DNA of 64,000 nucleotides from Lachnoclostridium sp. An196 (GTDB lineage Bacteria; Bacillota; Clostridia; Lachnospirales; Lachnospiraceae), in NCBI RefSeq assembly GCF_002160135.1, contig NZ_NFJZ01000005.1, positions 1 through 64,000 of the forward strand, written 5' to 3'. The translations under genes were made by a program, and so were the position numbers. How positions within the stretch are numbered: the first letter of the stretch is position 1; the number at the start of each line of letters is the position of its first letter. Shown piece after piece: positions 26,661 through 36,303 of the stretch. The notes below the pieces were generated by a model. That model ran no database searches and was not told the DNA's origin. It saw nothing but the letters and a program-made list of their open reading frames with translations.

Positions 26661-27901
26661 AATATTCCTGTTCCTTCCGCCGCGGCGCTGCCTGCCAGAT
26701 ATCCGCTGGTCCACGCCCACTGAAGATTATATCCTCCGCACGCGCCGTCCACATCCAGCAGTTCTCCTGCCAGATAGAGTCCGGGCATACAGGCAGATTC
26801 CATGGTGATTCCTTTCAGCTCTGTAAGCGGGACGCCCCCCGTACAGACCTGCGCCTGCTCAAAACCGCGGCAGCGGACCACGGAAAAACGCATTTCTTCC
26901 GCCTGTCTGATAAGGCGGTTTTCTTCTTCCTGTGTCCATTGATTCCGCTTCTTTTTCCGGCTGATTCCCGCCCGTTCCAGAAGCACGCCGGATAATTTCT
27001 CCGGAAAGACGCCCAGAAGCGTGTCCGTGCCGGACCGTTCCCCGGTATACTCCCTGCTTTCTTCAAATACCCTTCTGGTCTGTCCGCTTCCCCGTCCTTC
27101 CCACAGATTCAGGAGGATCTCGCAGCGTCTCCCTTTCTCCAGCGCCCGGGATACATACCTGCTCACCTGAAAGACAGGAATACCGGACAATCCATAGGAA
27201 GTAAACTGCACCTCTCCGGTCTCTTCTATACATTCCTTTCCGTCGATCAGGAGAACCACCTTCGCCTCCTGACGGATGCCGGCCAGTTTCGCGCAGTCCT
27301 TTTCTGCCGCATACAGCCCGGTAAGCGCGGGCAGAGGCGGAACCACTGTATGCCCGAAGCCTTCCGCCAGCTGGTAACCGTCGCCGGAGGCCCCTGTACC
27401 CGGAGCCGCCGGGGAACCGCATGTCAGGATCAGAGCGTCGCCTTCATACTGCCATCCGGCTGTTTTGACCTGGAAACTGCTTCCTATGTATTCTGCGGAA
27501 AGGATCTCGGTATTGCAGCCGATCCGGACCTTCAGGCGCTCTGCCTCCAGCCGGAGCGCCGACGCCACCGACGAAGCCTGGCCGTCCGCCGGGTAGAGAT
27601 ATCCGTCCCTGTCCCTGGCCGGAATCCCCAGATCTTCAAAAAACTTCACCGCATCCTCCATGGAAAACTCTCTCAGTGCCTGTTCCACAAAAGCCGGACA
27701 CCCGCTTCGGTAATTTTTCATATCCTGGTTGCGGTTGGTAAAATTACAGCGGCCGTTTCCCGTGACTAGCAGCTTTTTCCCTGTCTGTTTGTTTTTTTCC
27801 AGCAGCGTCACTTTCGCGCCCCGCCGCGCGGCCGTTATGGCCGCCATGAGTCCGGAAGCACCGCCTCCGGCCACAAGTATCTGTTTCCTGCTTTGCTTCA
27901 T
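26654..27901 (-). CDS. HI0933/YhiN-family flavoprotein
   Basis: 415 residues. N-terminal FAD-binding GGGASGLMAAITAARRGAKV, the family-specific GKKLLVTGNGRCNFTN, and a C-terminal GGVPLTELKGITMESACMPGLYLAGELLDVDG block identify the HI0933 group (some members, BaiN, reduce bile-acid intermediates; most are unassigned). It is translationally coupled at both ends, by ATGA with the PLP gene and by overlap with the next flavoprotein. The reaction cannot be predicted from sequence. Confidence 0.85.
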   Translation of the reverse strand: MKQSRKQILVAGGGASGLMAAITAARRGAKVTLLEKNKQTGKKLLVTGNGRCNFTNRNQDMKNYRSGCPAFVEQALREFSMEDAVKFFEDLGIPARDRDGYLYPADGQASSVASALRLEAERLKVRIGCNTEILSAEYIGSSFQVKTAGWQYEGDALILTCGSPAAPGTGASGDGYQLAEGFGHTVVPPLPALTGLYAAEKDCAKLAGIRQEAKVVLLIDGKECIEETGEVQFTSYGLSGIPVFQVSRYVSRALEKGRRCEILLNLWEGRGSGQTRRVFEESREYTGERSGTDTLLGVFPEKLSGVLLERAGISRKKKRNQWTQEEENRLIRQAEEMRFSVVRCRGFEQAQVCTGGVPLTELKGITMESACMPGLYLAGELLDVDGACGGYNLQWAWTSGYLAGSAAAEGTGILC

Positions 27902-29178
27902 AATTTCGCGATCCCCGCATCCACCAGCTTCTGCAGGGATTTCAAAATACCGAATTTTGCGTGCTCCCAGGTCAGTCCGCCCTGGAAATAGACTGCATAA
28001 GGCGGTTTAATCGGACCGTCTGCAGACAGCTCTATGGACGATCCCTGGACAAAAGCGCCCGCCGCCATGATCACATCGCTGTCATATCCCGGCATGGCCC
28101 AGGGCTCCGGCTCCACATAACTGTCCACCGGGGCTGCCGCCTGGATTCCCTTGCAGAACTCGATCACGCCTTCCGGCGTCCCAAAGGTAATGGACTGAAT
28201 AATATCATGCCTGTCTTCGCTGCCGTCCGGCAGTACGGAAAAGCCAAGTCTCTCGTAGACATTGGCAGCGAAAATGGCTCCTTTGAGCGCCCCCGCCGTC
28301 ACTGTAGGAGCCAGGAAAAATCCCTGATAGAAGGACTGCATGACGCCCAGCGTCGCGCCCACTTCCTTCCCCAGCCCCGGTGATGTCAGCCGGTAGGCAC
28401 AGTTTTCTACATATTCCTCTTTTCCTACGATATAACCGCCTATGGGAGCCAGGCCGCCGCCCGGATTCTTGATCAGGGAGCCTACGCACAGGTCGGCTCC
28501 CACGTCTGTCGGCTCGATCCGCTCCACAAATTCCCCGTAGCAGTTATCCACCATGCAGATCAGATCGGGTCGGATAGATTTTATGAACCTGATCATGTCT
28601 CCGATTTCAGACACCGATAAAGTTTTCCTGGTCTGATATCCCTTCGATCTCTGGATATGAATCATTTTTGTATGTTCACCGATCGCCGCCCGGATGCCTT
28701 CCAGGTCAAAGCTGCTGTCCGGCAGCAGATCCACCTGCCGGTATGTGATACCATACTCTGCCAGACTTCCTTTGGAGGGCCGGATACCAATGACTTCTTC
28801 CAGAGTATCGTATGGCTTTCCGGAAACTGCCAGCAGCTCGTCGCCCGGACGCAGATTTGCCGCCAGAGCAACTGCCAGCGCATGGGTTCCGCAGGTGATC
28901 TGGGGACGCACCAGCGCAGACTCCGCGTGAAAAGCGGCCGCGTACACTTCCTCCAGCGTATCTCTGCCCAGGTCATTGTAGCCGTAGCCGCTGGTGGCGG
29001 CAAAATGGATGTCGCTGACCCGGCAGCGCTGCATGGCACCCAGCACCTTCAGCTGATTATATTCCGCCGTCTCATCGATGGCGGCAAACCTTTCTTTCAG
29101 GCTTTCTTCAATCTTCTGTCCGTAGGACCAGGCCTCGCGGCTGATATCCAGGCTTTCATACATTTCTTCCAGATTCAT
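27898..29178 (-). CDS. Methionine gamma-lyase family PLP protein (YnbB-type)
   Basis: 426 residues. A fold-type I PLP enzyme of the family once called aluminium-resistance proteins. The PLP lysine lies in IHIQRSKGYQTRKTLSV, with a preceding MVDNCYGEFVE aspartate motif. The gene is next to miaA, a conserved neighbourhood in Firmicutes, with overlapping ATG/TGA codons at 29175-29178. The physiological substrate is not established. Confidence 0.86.
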   Translation of the reverse strand: MNLEEMYESLDISREAWSYGQKIEESLKERFAAIDETAEYNQLKVLGAMQRCRVSDIHFAATSGYGYNDLGRDTLEEVYAAAFHAESALVRPQITCGTHALAVALAANLRPGDELLAVSGKPYDTLEEVIGIRPSKGSLAEYGITYRQVDLLPDSSFDLEGIRAAIGEHTKMIHIQRSKGYQTRKTLSVSEIGDMIRFIKSIRPDLICMVDNCYGEFVERIEPTDVGADLCVGSLIKNPGGGLAPIGGYIVGKEEYVENCAYRLTSPGLGKEVGATLGVMQSFYQGFFLAPTVTAGALKGAIFAANVYERLGFSVLPDGSEDRHDIIQSITFGTPEGVIEFCKGIQAAAPVDSYVEPEPWAMPGYDSDVIMAAGAFVQGSSIELSADGPIKPPYAVYFQGGLTWEHAKFGILKSLQKLVDAGIAKL

Positions 29179-30122
29179 CGGATCATCTTCCTCTCTCGCA
29201 ATATTTCCAGCATGTGGGCGAGAATCGCCTCTTCCTCACACGCGTAATCTTCTTTGTTCAGCCAGATCACATCCCGTTCTCTGCGGAACCAGGTGAGCTG
29301 GCGCTTGGCAAAATGGCGCGTATCTCTTTTCAGAATTTCCACCGCTTCCGGTAAAGTATATTCTCCGTCCAGGTACGCCAGAATCTCCTTGTAGCCCAGC
29401 CCCTGCATGGATACCATCCCCCGCCGGCAGCCCATCTCTTTCAGGCGCATCACCTCATCCACCAGGCCGTCCTCAAGCATCTTGTCAATTCTTTTTTCAA
29501 TCCTGTCGTACAGGACGGTCCGATCTTCATTCAACACAAAATAAGCAGACCGGTACGGGGACTCCTTCTCCCTCTGCTCTTCATTGTGTTCTGAGATCTT
29601 CTTCCCAGTCAGCCGGTAAAATTCCAGCGCGCGGATGACCCTCTTCACATTATGTTCATGGATCGCCTCCGCAGATTCCGGATCCACTTTTTTCAGTTCC
29701 TCATGGAGCCAGGAAGCTCCCCGGCTCTGCGCCAGCGCCTCAAGTTCCTGTCGGTACGGACTTGCCTCGTTTTCGGTAAAATCGATGTCATAAAGGATTG
29801 CCTGGATATAAAATCCGGTACCTCCCACCAAAATGGGAATATGTCCATGACTCCGGATCTGCTCCATGGCGCTTTTCGCCATCTGCTGGAACCGGACTAC
29901 ATGAAATTCTTCCCATGGCTCCAGTTCATCCACCAGATAGTGACGCACGCCCTGCATCTCTTCCGGTCGGATTTTCGCGGAACCGATATCCATATGTTTA
30001 TAAACCTGCATAGAATCCGCGGATATGATCTCTCCGCCCACTGCTTTGGCCAGAGCGATGGACAGCTTTGTCTTTCCCGCCGCCGTCGGGCCGGTCAGGA
30101 TAATAAGCGGCTCTTTTTCCAT
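29175..30122 (-). CDS. miaA: tRNA dimethylallyltransferase
   Basis: 315 residues. It prenylates A37 of tRNAs that read UNN codons. The P-loop GPTAAGKTKLSIALA starts the protein, followed by DSMQVYKHMDIGSAK and the active-site VGGTGFYIQAIL. It is three bases after mutL, the classic mutS-mutL-miaA order. Confidence 0.95.
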   Translation of the reverse strand: MEKEPLIILTGPTAAGKTKLSIALAKAVGGEIISADSMQVYKHMDIGSAKIRPEEMQGVRHYLVDELEPWEEFHVVRFQQMAKSAMEQIRSHGHIPILVGGTGFYIQAILYDIDFTENEASPYRQELEALAQSRGASWLHEELKKVDPESAEAIHEHNVKRVIRALEFYRLTGKKISEHNEEQREKESPYRSAYFVLNEDRTVLYDRIEKRIDKMLEDGLVDEVMRLKEMGCRRGMVSMQGLGYKEILAYLDGEYTLPEAVEILKRDTRHFAKRQLTWFRRERDVIWLNKEDYACEEEAILAHMLEILRERKMIR

Positions 30123-30125
30123 TCT

Positions 30126-32081
30126 TTATACAATCCTTTTAAATTTCTTTTCCAGTTCGTATTTGGTCATGGAGATAATCGTCGGTCTGCCATGAGGGCA
30201 GTTATACGGATTCTCCAGTGTCAGAAGTTCATCAATCAGTGCCTTCGCCTCCGCGGCGGACATGCGGTGATTCCCTTTCACCGCCGCCTTGCAGGACATG
30301 GTCGCCACACGATCCATGAGAGACTCCGAGCTGACATTTCCGGTAATGTCTGACAGGCTGTCCAGAAATTCCATCAGGATCTCATTCTGCGCCATACCTG
30401 GCAGATCCGCCGGAACTGCCCGCACCGCGTACGCCCGGTCCCCAAATTCTTCAATCTCGAATCCCATATCCGCAAAACAACTCCGATACCGCAGAAAAAG
30501 TTCCTCTTCCTGCATGCTCAGATTCAGAATGATCGGAGGCGAAAGAATCTGCTGCTGAAACGCGCGCTCTTTCAGGTTCTTCATCAGGCGCTCATAAAGC
30601 ACTTTCTCATGAGCCGCGTGCTGGTCAATGATATATAATTTATCCGCATACTGCACCAGCCAATAGGTATCGAATACTTGGCCGATGATTTCATGGCGCA
30701 CCGCCGCTTCCTTTGAGAGCATTTTTCCGTCGAACAGCGTCATCTGCTCTGGCGCCGTTTTCACCGGCGCCGGCTCCGGTGAAACAGTCTTTTCCCAAAC
30801 CGGCGTTTCCGGAACAGGCATTTTCGGCGCGGGGCTTTCCTGCACGGAGGCCCCGTATCCATTCTCTTCCTGCACCATATGACGCTCTTCCACTCTTTTG
30901 CGCATCTGAGCCATGAAATATTCCAGATTTTTTTCCTGAGGAGTCACCGGCTCTTTCACAGGTTCCGGAGTCTTCCACATCTTTTCCAGCGGGACTTTTC
31001 TCTCTTCTTTTTTCTGGGATTCCGGCGTCCAGGGCCGCGCGGCACTTTCCTGTCTCTTCGGCTCTTCGGCAAGTTTCACTTCCGGGATCAGCTCTTTTCC
31101 CGACAGAGTGTCCTTCACCGTTCTTTGCAGAAGGTCATAAACCAGGTTTTGGTTGCTGAAACGGATCTCCATTTTGGACGGATGCACATTCACATCCAGA
31201 AGCCGCCCGTCCACCTGCAGATCCAGGCACACAAACGGGTAGCGGTGCTGCATCATAAAAGTTTTATAGCCGTCCTCGATCCCCTTTGCCACAATCTTGC
31301 TTCGGACAAATCTTCCATTGACAAAATAATTTTCATAATTACGGTTTCCCCTGGATAATTCCGGCTTTCCGATAAAACCTCTGATTCTGAGCGGTCCCTC
31401 CGCGCGATCAACCTCAATCAGGCGCAGCGCCACATCTCTTCCATATACATGGTAGATCACGTCTTCCAGTTTCCCATTGCCCGGTGTCTGCAGTTTCATC
31501 TGCCCGCCGACGATCACCCTGAAAGAAATCTCCGGATGCGACAGAGCCAGATGTGTCATCATCTCATAAACAGCTCCCGCTTCTGCCATGTCTGATTTCA
31601 GGAATTTTTTTCTGGCCGGAGTATTATAAAAAAGGTTCCGTACAATAAAAGTAGTTCCGTCCGGAGCCCCGATCTCTTCCAGACTCTTCTGAACTCCGCC
31701 TTCAATCACGCACCGGCTTCCCATCGTCTGCTCCCTGGTTTTTGTGATCAGTTCCACCATGGCAACTGCGGAAATACTGGAAAGAGCCTCCCCCCGGAAT
31801 CCCAGGGACCGTACTCCCTGCAGATCCTCAGCGCTTCGGATCTTACTTGTAGAGTGACGCAGAAAAGCCAACGGGATGTCGTCCTTCTCCATTCCACTTC
31901 CGTTGTCTGTGATCCGGATCATGCCAACTCCGCCGTCACGGATTTCCACCGTCACCTGGGACGCTCCCGCATCCACCGCATTTTCCACCAGTTCTTTTAC
32001 CACCGAAGCCGGACGTTCTACCACCTCGCCCGCCGCGATCTTGTCAATTGTCTGTTGATCCAGTACTGCGATCTTACCCAT
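30126..32081 (-). CDS. mutL: DNA mismatch repair protein MutL
   Basis: 651 residues. N-terminal GHKL ATPase motifs (ELVENAVDAGA and DNGSGM, then GFRGEALSSIS), a Pro/Glu-rich linker around 335-450, and a C-terminal dimerisation domain. That domain contains the endonuclease signature DQHA(X)2E(X)4E (DQHAAHEKVLYE), so this MutL should nick DNA itself, as in bacteria without MutH. It is 14 bp after mutS. Confidence 0.95.
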   Translation of the reverse strand: MGKIAVLDQQTIDKIAAGEVVERPASVVKELVENAVDAGASQVTVEIRDGGVGMIRITDNGSGMEKDDIPLAFLRHSTSKIRSAEDLQGVRSLGFRGEALSSISAVAMVELITKTREQTMGSRCVIEGGVQKSLEEIGAPDGTTFIVRNLFYNTPARKKFLKSDMAEAGAVYEMMTHLALSHPEISFRVIVGGQMKLQTPGNGKLEDVIYHVYGRDVALRLIEVDRAEGPLRIRGFIGKPELSRGNRNYENYFVNGRFVRSKIVAKGIEDGYKTFMMQHRYPFVCLDLQVDGRLLDVNVHPSKMEIRFSNQNLVYDLLQRTVKDTLSGKELIPEVKLAEEPKRQESAARPWTPESQKKEERKVPLEKMWKTPEPVKEPVTPQEKNLEYFMAQMRKRVEERHMVQEENGYGASVQESPAPKMPVPETPVWEKTVSPEPAPVKTAPEQMTLFDGKMLSKEAAVRHEIIGQVFDTYWLVQYADKLYIIDQHAAHEKVLYERLMKNLKERAFQQQILSPPIILNLSMQEEELFLRYRSCFADMGFEIEEFGDRAYAVRAVPADLPGMAQNEILMEFLDSLSDITGNVSSESLMDRVATMSCKAAVKGNHRMSAAEAKALIDELLTLENPYNCPHGRPTIISMTKYELEKKFKRIV

Positions 32082-32095
32082 CTGCTTTTAAAGTC

Positions 32096-34750
32096 TCACC
32101 ACCTGTTCTTCAGTTTATTCTGTAACCGGTAAAGTGTATTCAGAGCGTCCATTGGAGTCATATTGGAAATATCCAGCTCCTGAAGTTCCTTTACCACGTC
32201 GTCGTCTTTCACCGTATCAAATAGGGAAATCTGTTCCAGATCCACCTCATCATATCTCTTCGGTTTATTTTTCTGCTTCGTTTTCGCCCGGTTCTCCAAG
32301 GCAATATCCTTAGCTCTGGCAGAAATATCTGCCTGGCTTAATTCATCCACCAGTTCCTTTGCCCTCGCGATCACGCTGTCCGGAACGCCGGCCAGCTTTG
32401 CCACCTGAATACCATAAGACTTGTCTGCTCCCCCTTTGACAATCTTGCGCAGAAATACAATGTCGTCGCCTTTCTCCTTGACGGCAATACAATAATTGTT
32501 GACTCCGTCCATGGTGCCTTCCAGCTCTGTCAGCTCGTGGTAGTGGGTGGCAAACAGAGTCTTGGCTCCCAGGATCCGTTTGTCCGCAATATGTTCGATC
32601 ACCGCCCAGGCGATGGCAAGTCCGTCAAAAGTGCTCGTGCCGCGTCCGATCTCATCCAGAATCAAAAGACTTTTCGGCGTAGCATTCCGGAGAATATTGG
32701 ACACTTCGTTCATCTCCACCATGAAGGTGCTCTGCCCGCTTGCCAGATCGTCCGACGCGCCCACGCGGGTAAAGATACGGTCTACAATACCGATATCCGC
32801 ACTGTCCGCCGGTACGAAACTTCCCACCTGAGCCAGCAGCACGATCAGCGCAGTCTGTCTCATATAGGTGGATTTTCCGGCCATATTGGGGCCGGTGATC
32901 ACGGCGATCCGGTTGGCGCCGTTGTCCAGATAGGTATCGTTGGAGATAAACATCTGTCCCGGAAGCATCTGCTCTACCACCGGATGGCGTCCGCCTCGGA
33001 TATCGATCACGCCCCGTTCGTTAATCTTCGGCTTCACATAGTGATTCCGGTTCGCCACATAAGCCAGGGAAGCGAACACATCCAGTTTCGCCACCGCCTT
33101 GGCGGTCTTCTGGATCCGGACCACTTCGGACGCGATCCGGTCCCTGATCCCCGTGAACAACTCATACTCCAGAGCGGTCAGTTTTTCTTCCGCTCCGAGG
33201 ATCGTGTCCTCCAGTTCTTTCAGTTCCGGCGTAATATACCTTTCCGCATTGGTCAATGTCTGCTTGCGTATATAATCCTCAGGAACCAGATCCTTATAAG
33301 AATTAGTCACTTCCAGATAATAGCCGAATACCTTGTTGTATTTGATGCGCAGGTTCTTGATCCCCGTCCGCTCCCGTTCTTTCGTCTCGATCTGGGCCAG
33401 CCAGGATTTACCCTCTGTTTTCGCCTTCCGGAACTTGTCCACATCTTCATTGTAGCTGTCTTTCAAAATATTTCCGTCCCGCACGGACACCGGAGGATCC
33501 TCCTGAATAGACCGTTCCAGAAGGTCCTGCAGATCTTCCAGCGTATCCAGTTCTCCGCAGATCTCCCGCATCAGCGGCGTCTTAAGTTCCTGAAGCAGCA
33601 GACGGATCGGCGGCAGCATCTGAAGAGACGTCTTGAACGCGATCAGATCTCTGGGATTCGCAGTCTGGTAACTGATCCTGCCGATCAGTCTCTCCAGGTC
33701 GTAGATAGGGCTTAAATATTCCCGAAGCTCTTCCCTGGTGATCATCTGACTGTTCAGTTCTTCGATGGCGTTCAGCCGTCTCTCGATCTCCTCCCGGTCG
33801 ATCAGCGGCTGCTCCAGATACCCTCTGAGTGTCCGGGCCCCCATGGCTGTCCTGGTCTTGTCAAGCACCCAGAGAAGAGACCCTCTCTTCTGTTTCTCCC
33901 TCAAGGTCTCCACCAGTTCCAGATTTCTGCGGCTGGAACTGTCGATAACCATATAGTTTCCGGATACATAGGGGATCAGCTTTGACAGGTGCTCCAGCGA
34001 TGTCTTCTGAGTTTCGGTCAGATACCTCAGAAGCGCCCCGGCCGCTATGATCCCGCAGCCGAAATCGGAAACGCCCAGCCCTTCCAGAGATTTTACATGG
34101 AAATGATCCAGAAGTCCCTGTCTGCAGAGATCGTCGTCAAAATACCAGTTTTCCAGAGAATACATGGTGAATCCAAGACGGTCCTTCATGTCCTGGAAGT
34201 CAATGCCGCTCATCATCAGAGCTTCGTTGCACACTACTTCTCTGGGAGAGAATTTATACATCTCGTCCATCAGTTTCCGCGCCGAATCCACTTCCGTGAC
34301 AAAATAATCGCCGGTCGTTACATCCGCAAAAGAAATACCGAACCGGTCGCTGACATAGACGATACTCATAATATAATTATTTCTGCTTTCATCCAGAGAT
34401 TGTTCGCAGATATTAGTCCCCGGCGTCACGATACGCACCACTTCCCGGCGTACCAGTCCTTTTGCCAGGGCAGGATCCTCCATCTGCTCACAAATTGCCA
34501 CCTTATATCCTTTGGATACCAGACGGCTCAAATACCCTTCCACCGCGTGATAGGGAATTCCGCACATGGGAGCCCGCTCTTCCAGACCGCAGTTTTTTCC
34601 GGTCAGCGTCAATTCCAGCTCTTTTGAAGCGATCTTCGCATCGTCGAAAAACATCTCATAAAAATCGCCCAGGCGATAAAATAAAATGCAGTCCTTGTAC
34701 TCTTCTTTTGTTTTCATGTACTGCTGCATCATTGGTGTAAGTTCTGCCAC
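32096..34750 (-). CDS. mutS: DNA mismatch repair protein MutS
   Basis: 884 residues. It recognises mismatches and recruits MutL. The N-terminus contains the mismatch-reading FYRLGDFYEMFFDDA with its Phe-x-Glu, and the C-terminus carries Walker A GPNMAGKSTYMRQ and the ABC-type DEIGRGTSTFDG. I take GTG 34750, which gives VAELTPMMQQYM, the usual beginning of the family, with AGAGG 7-8 bases upstream. Its promoter overlaps the preceding terminator. Confidence 0.95.
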   Translation of the reverse strand: MAELTPMMQQYMKTKEEYKDCILFYRLGDFYEMFFDDAKIASKELELTLTGKNCGLEERAPMCGIPYHAVEGYLSRLVSKGYKVAICEQMEDPALAKGLVRREVVRIVTPGTNICEQSLDESRNNYIMSIVYVSDRFGISFADVTTGDYFVTEVDSARKLMDEMYKFSPREVVCNEALMMSGIDFQDMKDRLGFTMYSLENWYFDDDLCRQGLLDHFHVKSLEGLGVSDFGCGIIAAGALLRYLTETQKTSLEHLSKLIPYVSGNYMVIDSSSRRNLELVETLREKQKRGSLLWVLDKTRTAMGARTLRGYLEQPLIDREEIERRLNAIEELNSQMITREELREYLSPIYDLERLIGRISYQTANPRDLIAFKTSLQMLPPIRLLLQELKTPLMREICGELDTLEDLQDLLERSIQEDPPVSVRDGNILKDSYNEDVDKFRKAKTEGKSWLAQIETKERERTGIKNLRIKYNKVFGYYLEVTNSYKDLVPEDYIRKQTLTNAERYITPELKELEDTILGAEEKLTALEYELFTGIRDRIASEVVRIQKTAKAVAKLDVFASLAYVANRNHYVKPKINERGVIDIRGGRHPVVEQMLPGQMFISNDTYLDNGANRIAVITGPNMAGKSTYMRQTALIVLLAQVGSFVPADSADIGIVDRIFTRVGASDDLASGQSTFMVEMNEVSNILRNATPKSLLILDEIGRGTSTFDGLAIAWAVIEHIADKRILGAKTLFATHYHELTELEGTMDGVNNYCIAVKEKGDDIVFLRKIVKGGADKSYGIQVAKLAGVPDSVIARAKELVDELSQADISARAKDIALENRAKTKQKNKPKRYDEVDLEQISLFDTVKDDDVVKELQELDISNMTPMDALNTLYRLQNKLKNRW

Positions 34751-34842
34751 AAATTTACCTCTCTTTACCATACCGGCAGGGTTTATCCCCGCAGTGCGCG
34801 CCTTTGTTCCCGTCTGACGCACTGCTTATTGTTTTCCCGGAC

Positions 34843-34871
34843 ATTATAGCACAAGGGAAAAATCCGGTAAA
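34843..34871 (-). promoter_or_regulatory. Promoter of mutS
   Basis: On the - strand TTTACC (34871-34866) and TATAAT (34848-34843) are spaced by 17 bp, with a TGC extended -10. The -35 lies inside the descending arm of the terminator hairpin at 34864-34884. Confidence 0.65.
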
Positions 34872-34884
34872 GAAATTTTACCGG
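34864..34884 (-). terminator. Terminator of the first export operon
   Basis: CCGGTAAA (34864-34871) pairs with TTTACCGG (34877-34884) over a five-base loop, and on the - strand ATTTTTCCC follows. The ascending arm contains the stop codon of the HlyD gene, so the stem starts within the coding region. Confidence 0.75.
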
Positions 34885-36290
34885 TCTTCTTTATAGGATT
34901 TTCCCGTTGTTTCATCGCCATAATCATAAGATGCAGGGACGACCGCTTTTCCATCGGACACTTCTGCTTCATATGGATTGACAATCACCTGGTCTCCTTC
35001 AGACAGTCCGCCGGTCACTTCTGTCTTTCCGCCGCACTGCAGGCCGGTCTCGATTCCACAGTATACGGCTTTTCTTCCCCGTACCACATAAACGCCCACT
35101 TGTCCATCCTCATCCGGCATAACAGCGGAGACCGTAACCTGCAGAACGTGTTCTTTTCTCACAGCCTCAAATTCCACCGCGATTTCCTGACCGGCGCCGA
35201 CTCCTTCCGGAAGATCCGCCTCCAGAATCACCTCGCACCGGCTCTCTTCGATTCCCAGCGCAGACAGTTCCTGTGTGGCGATCTCAGACACGAAAGAAAC
35301 ACTTCCTTCCAGCACAGTTCCATCTGCCAGGGTGAGCGTGGCCTGATCTCCCTCTTCCAAAAGCGATGCCTGCGTGTCCAGAAGGTCCGCGGACACTTCC
35401 ATATTCCCGGTCTCATAGATCCGGTACAGCGGCTGGTTTACCTGTACGTAGTCGCCCTCTTCTACCAGAACCTCCCACACCGTTCCTGCATAAGGAGCCT
35501 CTATTCCATCTTTATCCAGTCTGTTTCTGATCTGTTCCATCTGAATGTCCAGCTGATCTGCCGCCGCCTCTGTACCGGCAGACACCGCGCTTCCGTTTCC
35601 ATCCAGAATCCCCAGCTGGCTCTCATAAGAGGCAATCGTATCCTCATAATATGTTCTTGTACTCTCCATCTGAACATTTTCAGCATCTGCCAGTGCCTGT
35701 TCCGCAGACGCTCTTGCTGCTGCCAGAGAACTCAGCTGCGCATTCTCAGAAGGATCGTGAGAATCTGCATATTCATCATACGCCCTCCAATAGGCAATAT
35801 TTGCTCTGGTAAAATTTTCCTGTGCAGCAGCCAGCAGCTCTGCAGCGTTACCATTTTCTCCATAAAGCTGCTCATACTCCAGCTTCAGTTTCTCCAGTTC
35901 GTTCTCCAGCTGCTGTCTGTTCATCACAATCTCTGCCCTTGCTGCGCTGCCGTCTTTCAGCACACCGGTCTTCTGAAGCTCCAGAGACGCAAGCTGATCC
36001 TCCAACTCACCTCTGGCCTCCGAATCATCCAGCTGAATCACATTTTCTCCTGCCTCCGCACGAGCTCCGCTGCGCAGTTTTATCCCTGTCACCTGACCGG
36101 CCAGAGGAGCGCATATATAACTGCTCCGGGCCGGTGTGGCCGTTCCCGATACCGTAAAAGTCTCCGTCAGGTCTCCTACTTTTGCCGGCTCTGTCTCCAC
36201 CCGGACCGGGCGGAACAGATACCACAGACCTGCAGACAAAATACACACAGTCATTACCGATGCCAGCACGATTTTTACTTTCTTTTTCAT
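34878..36290 (-). CDS. HlyD/MacA-type efflux adaptor subunit
   Basis: 470 residues. One transmembrane anchor (about 5-25) is followed by a split biotinyl-lipoyl domain (SYICAPLAGQVTGIKLRSG, and later IEAPYAGTVWEVLVEEGDYV), a long coiled-coil hairpin (about 100-255) and a beta-barrel C-terminal part. It probably links the adjacent FtsX-type permease to the outside face of the membrane. It is last of the ATPase-permease-adaptor operon. The cargo is unknown. Confidence 0.85.
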   Translation of the reverse strand: MKKKVKIVLASVMTVCILSAGLWYLFRPVRVETEPAKVGDLTETFTVSGTATPARSSYICAPLAGQVTGIKLRSGARAEAGENVIQLDDSEARGELEDQLASLELQKTGVLKDGSAARAEIVMNRQQLENELEKLKLEYEQLYGENGNAAELLAAAQENFTRANIAYWRAYDEYADSHDPSENAQLSSLAAARASAEQALADAENVQMESTRTYYEDTIASYESQLGILDGNGSAVSAGTEAAADQLDIQMEQIRNRLDKDGIEAPYAGTVWEVLVEEGDYVQVNQPLYRIYETGNMEVSADLLDTQASLLEEGDQATLTLADGTVLEGSVSFVSEIATQELSALGIEESRCEVILEADLPEGVGAGQEIAVEFEAVRKEHVLQVTVSAVMPDEDGQVGVYVVRGRKAVYCGIETGLQCGGKTEVTGGLSEGDQVIVNPYEAEVSDGKAVVPASYDYGDETTGKSYKEDR

Positions 36291-36303
36291 ATCCGTATCT
36301 CCT

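Noticed and set aside
32537-33715. A 392-codon + strand frame inside mutS
   Set aside because: Antisense shadow of a strongly conserved gene; composition is unlike a protein.
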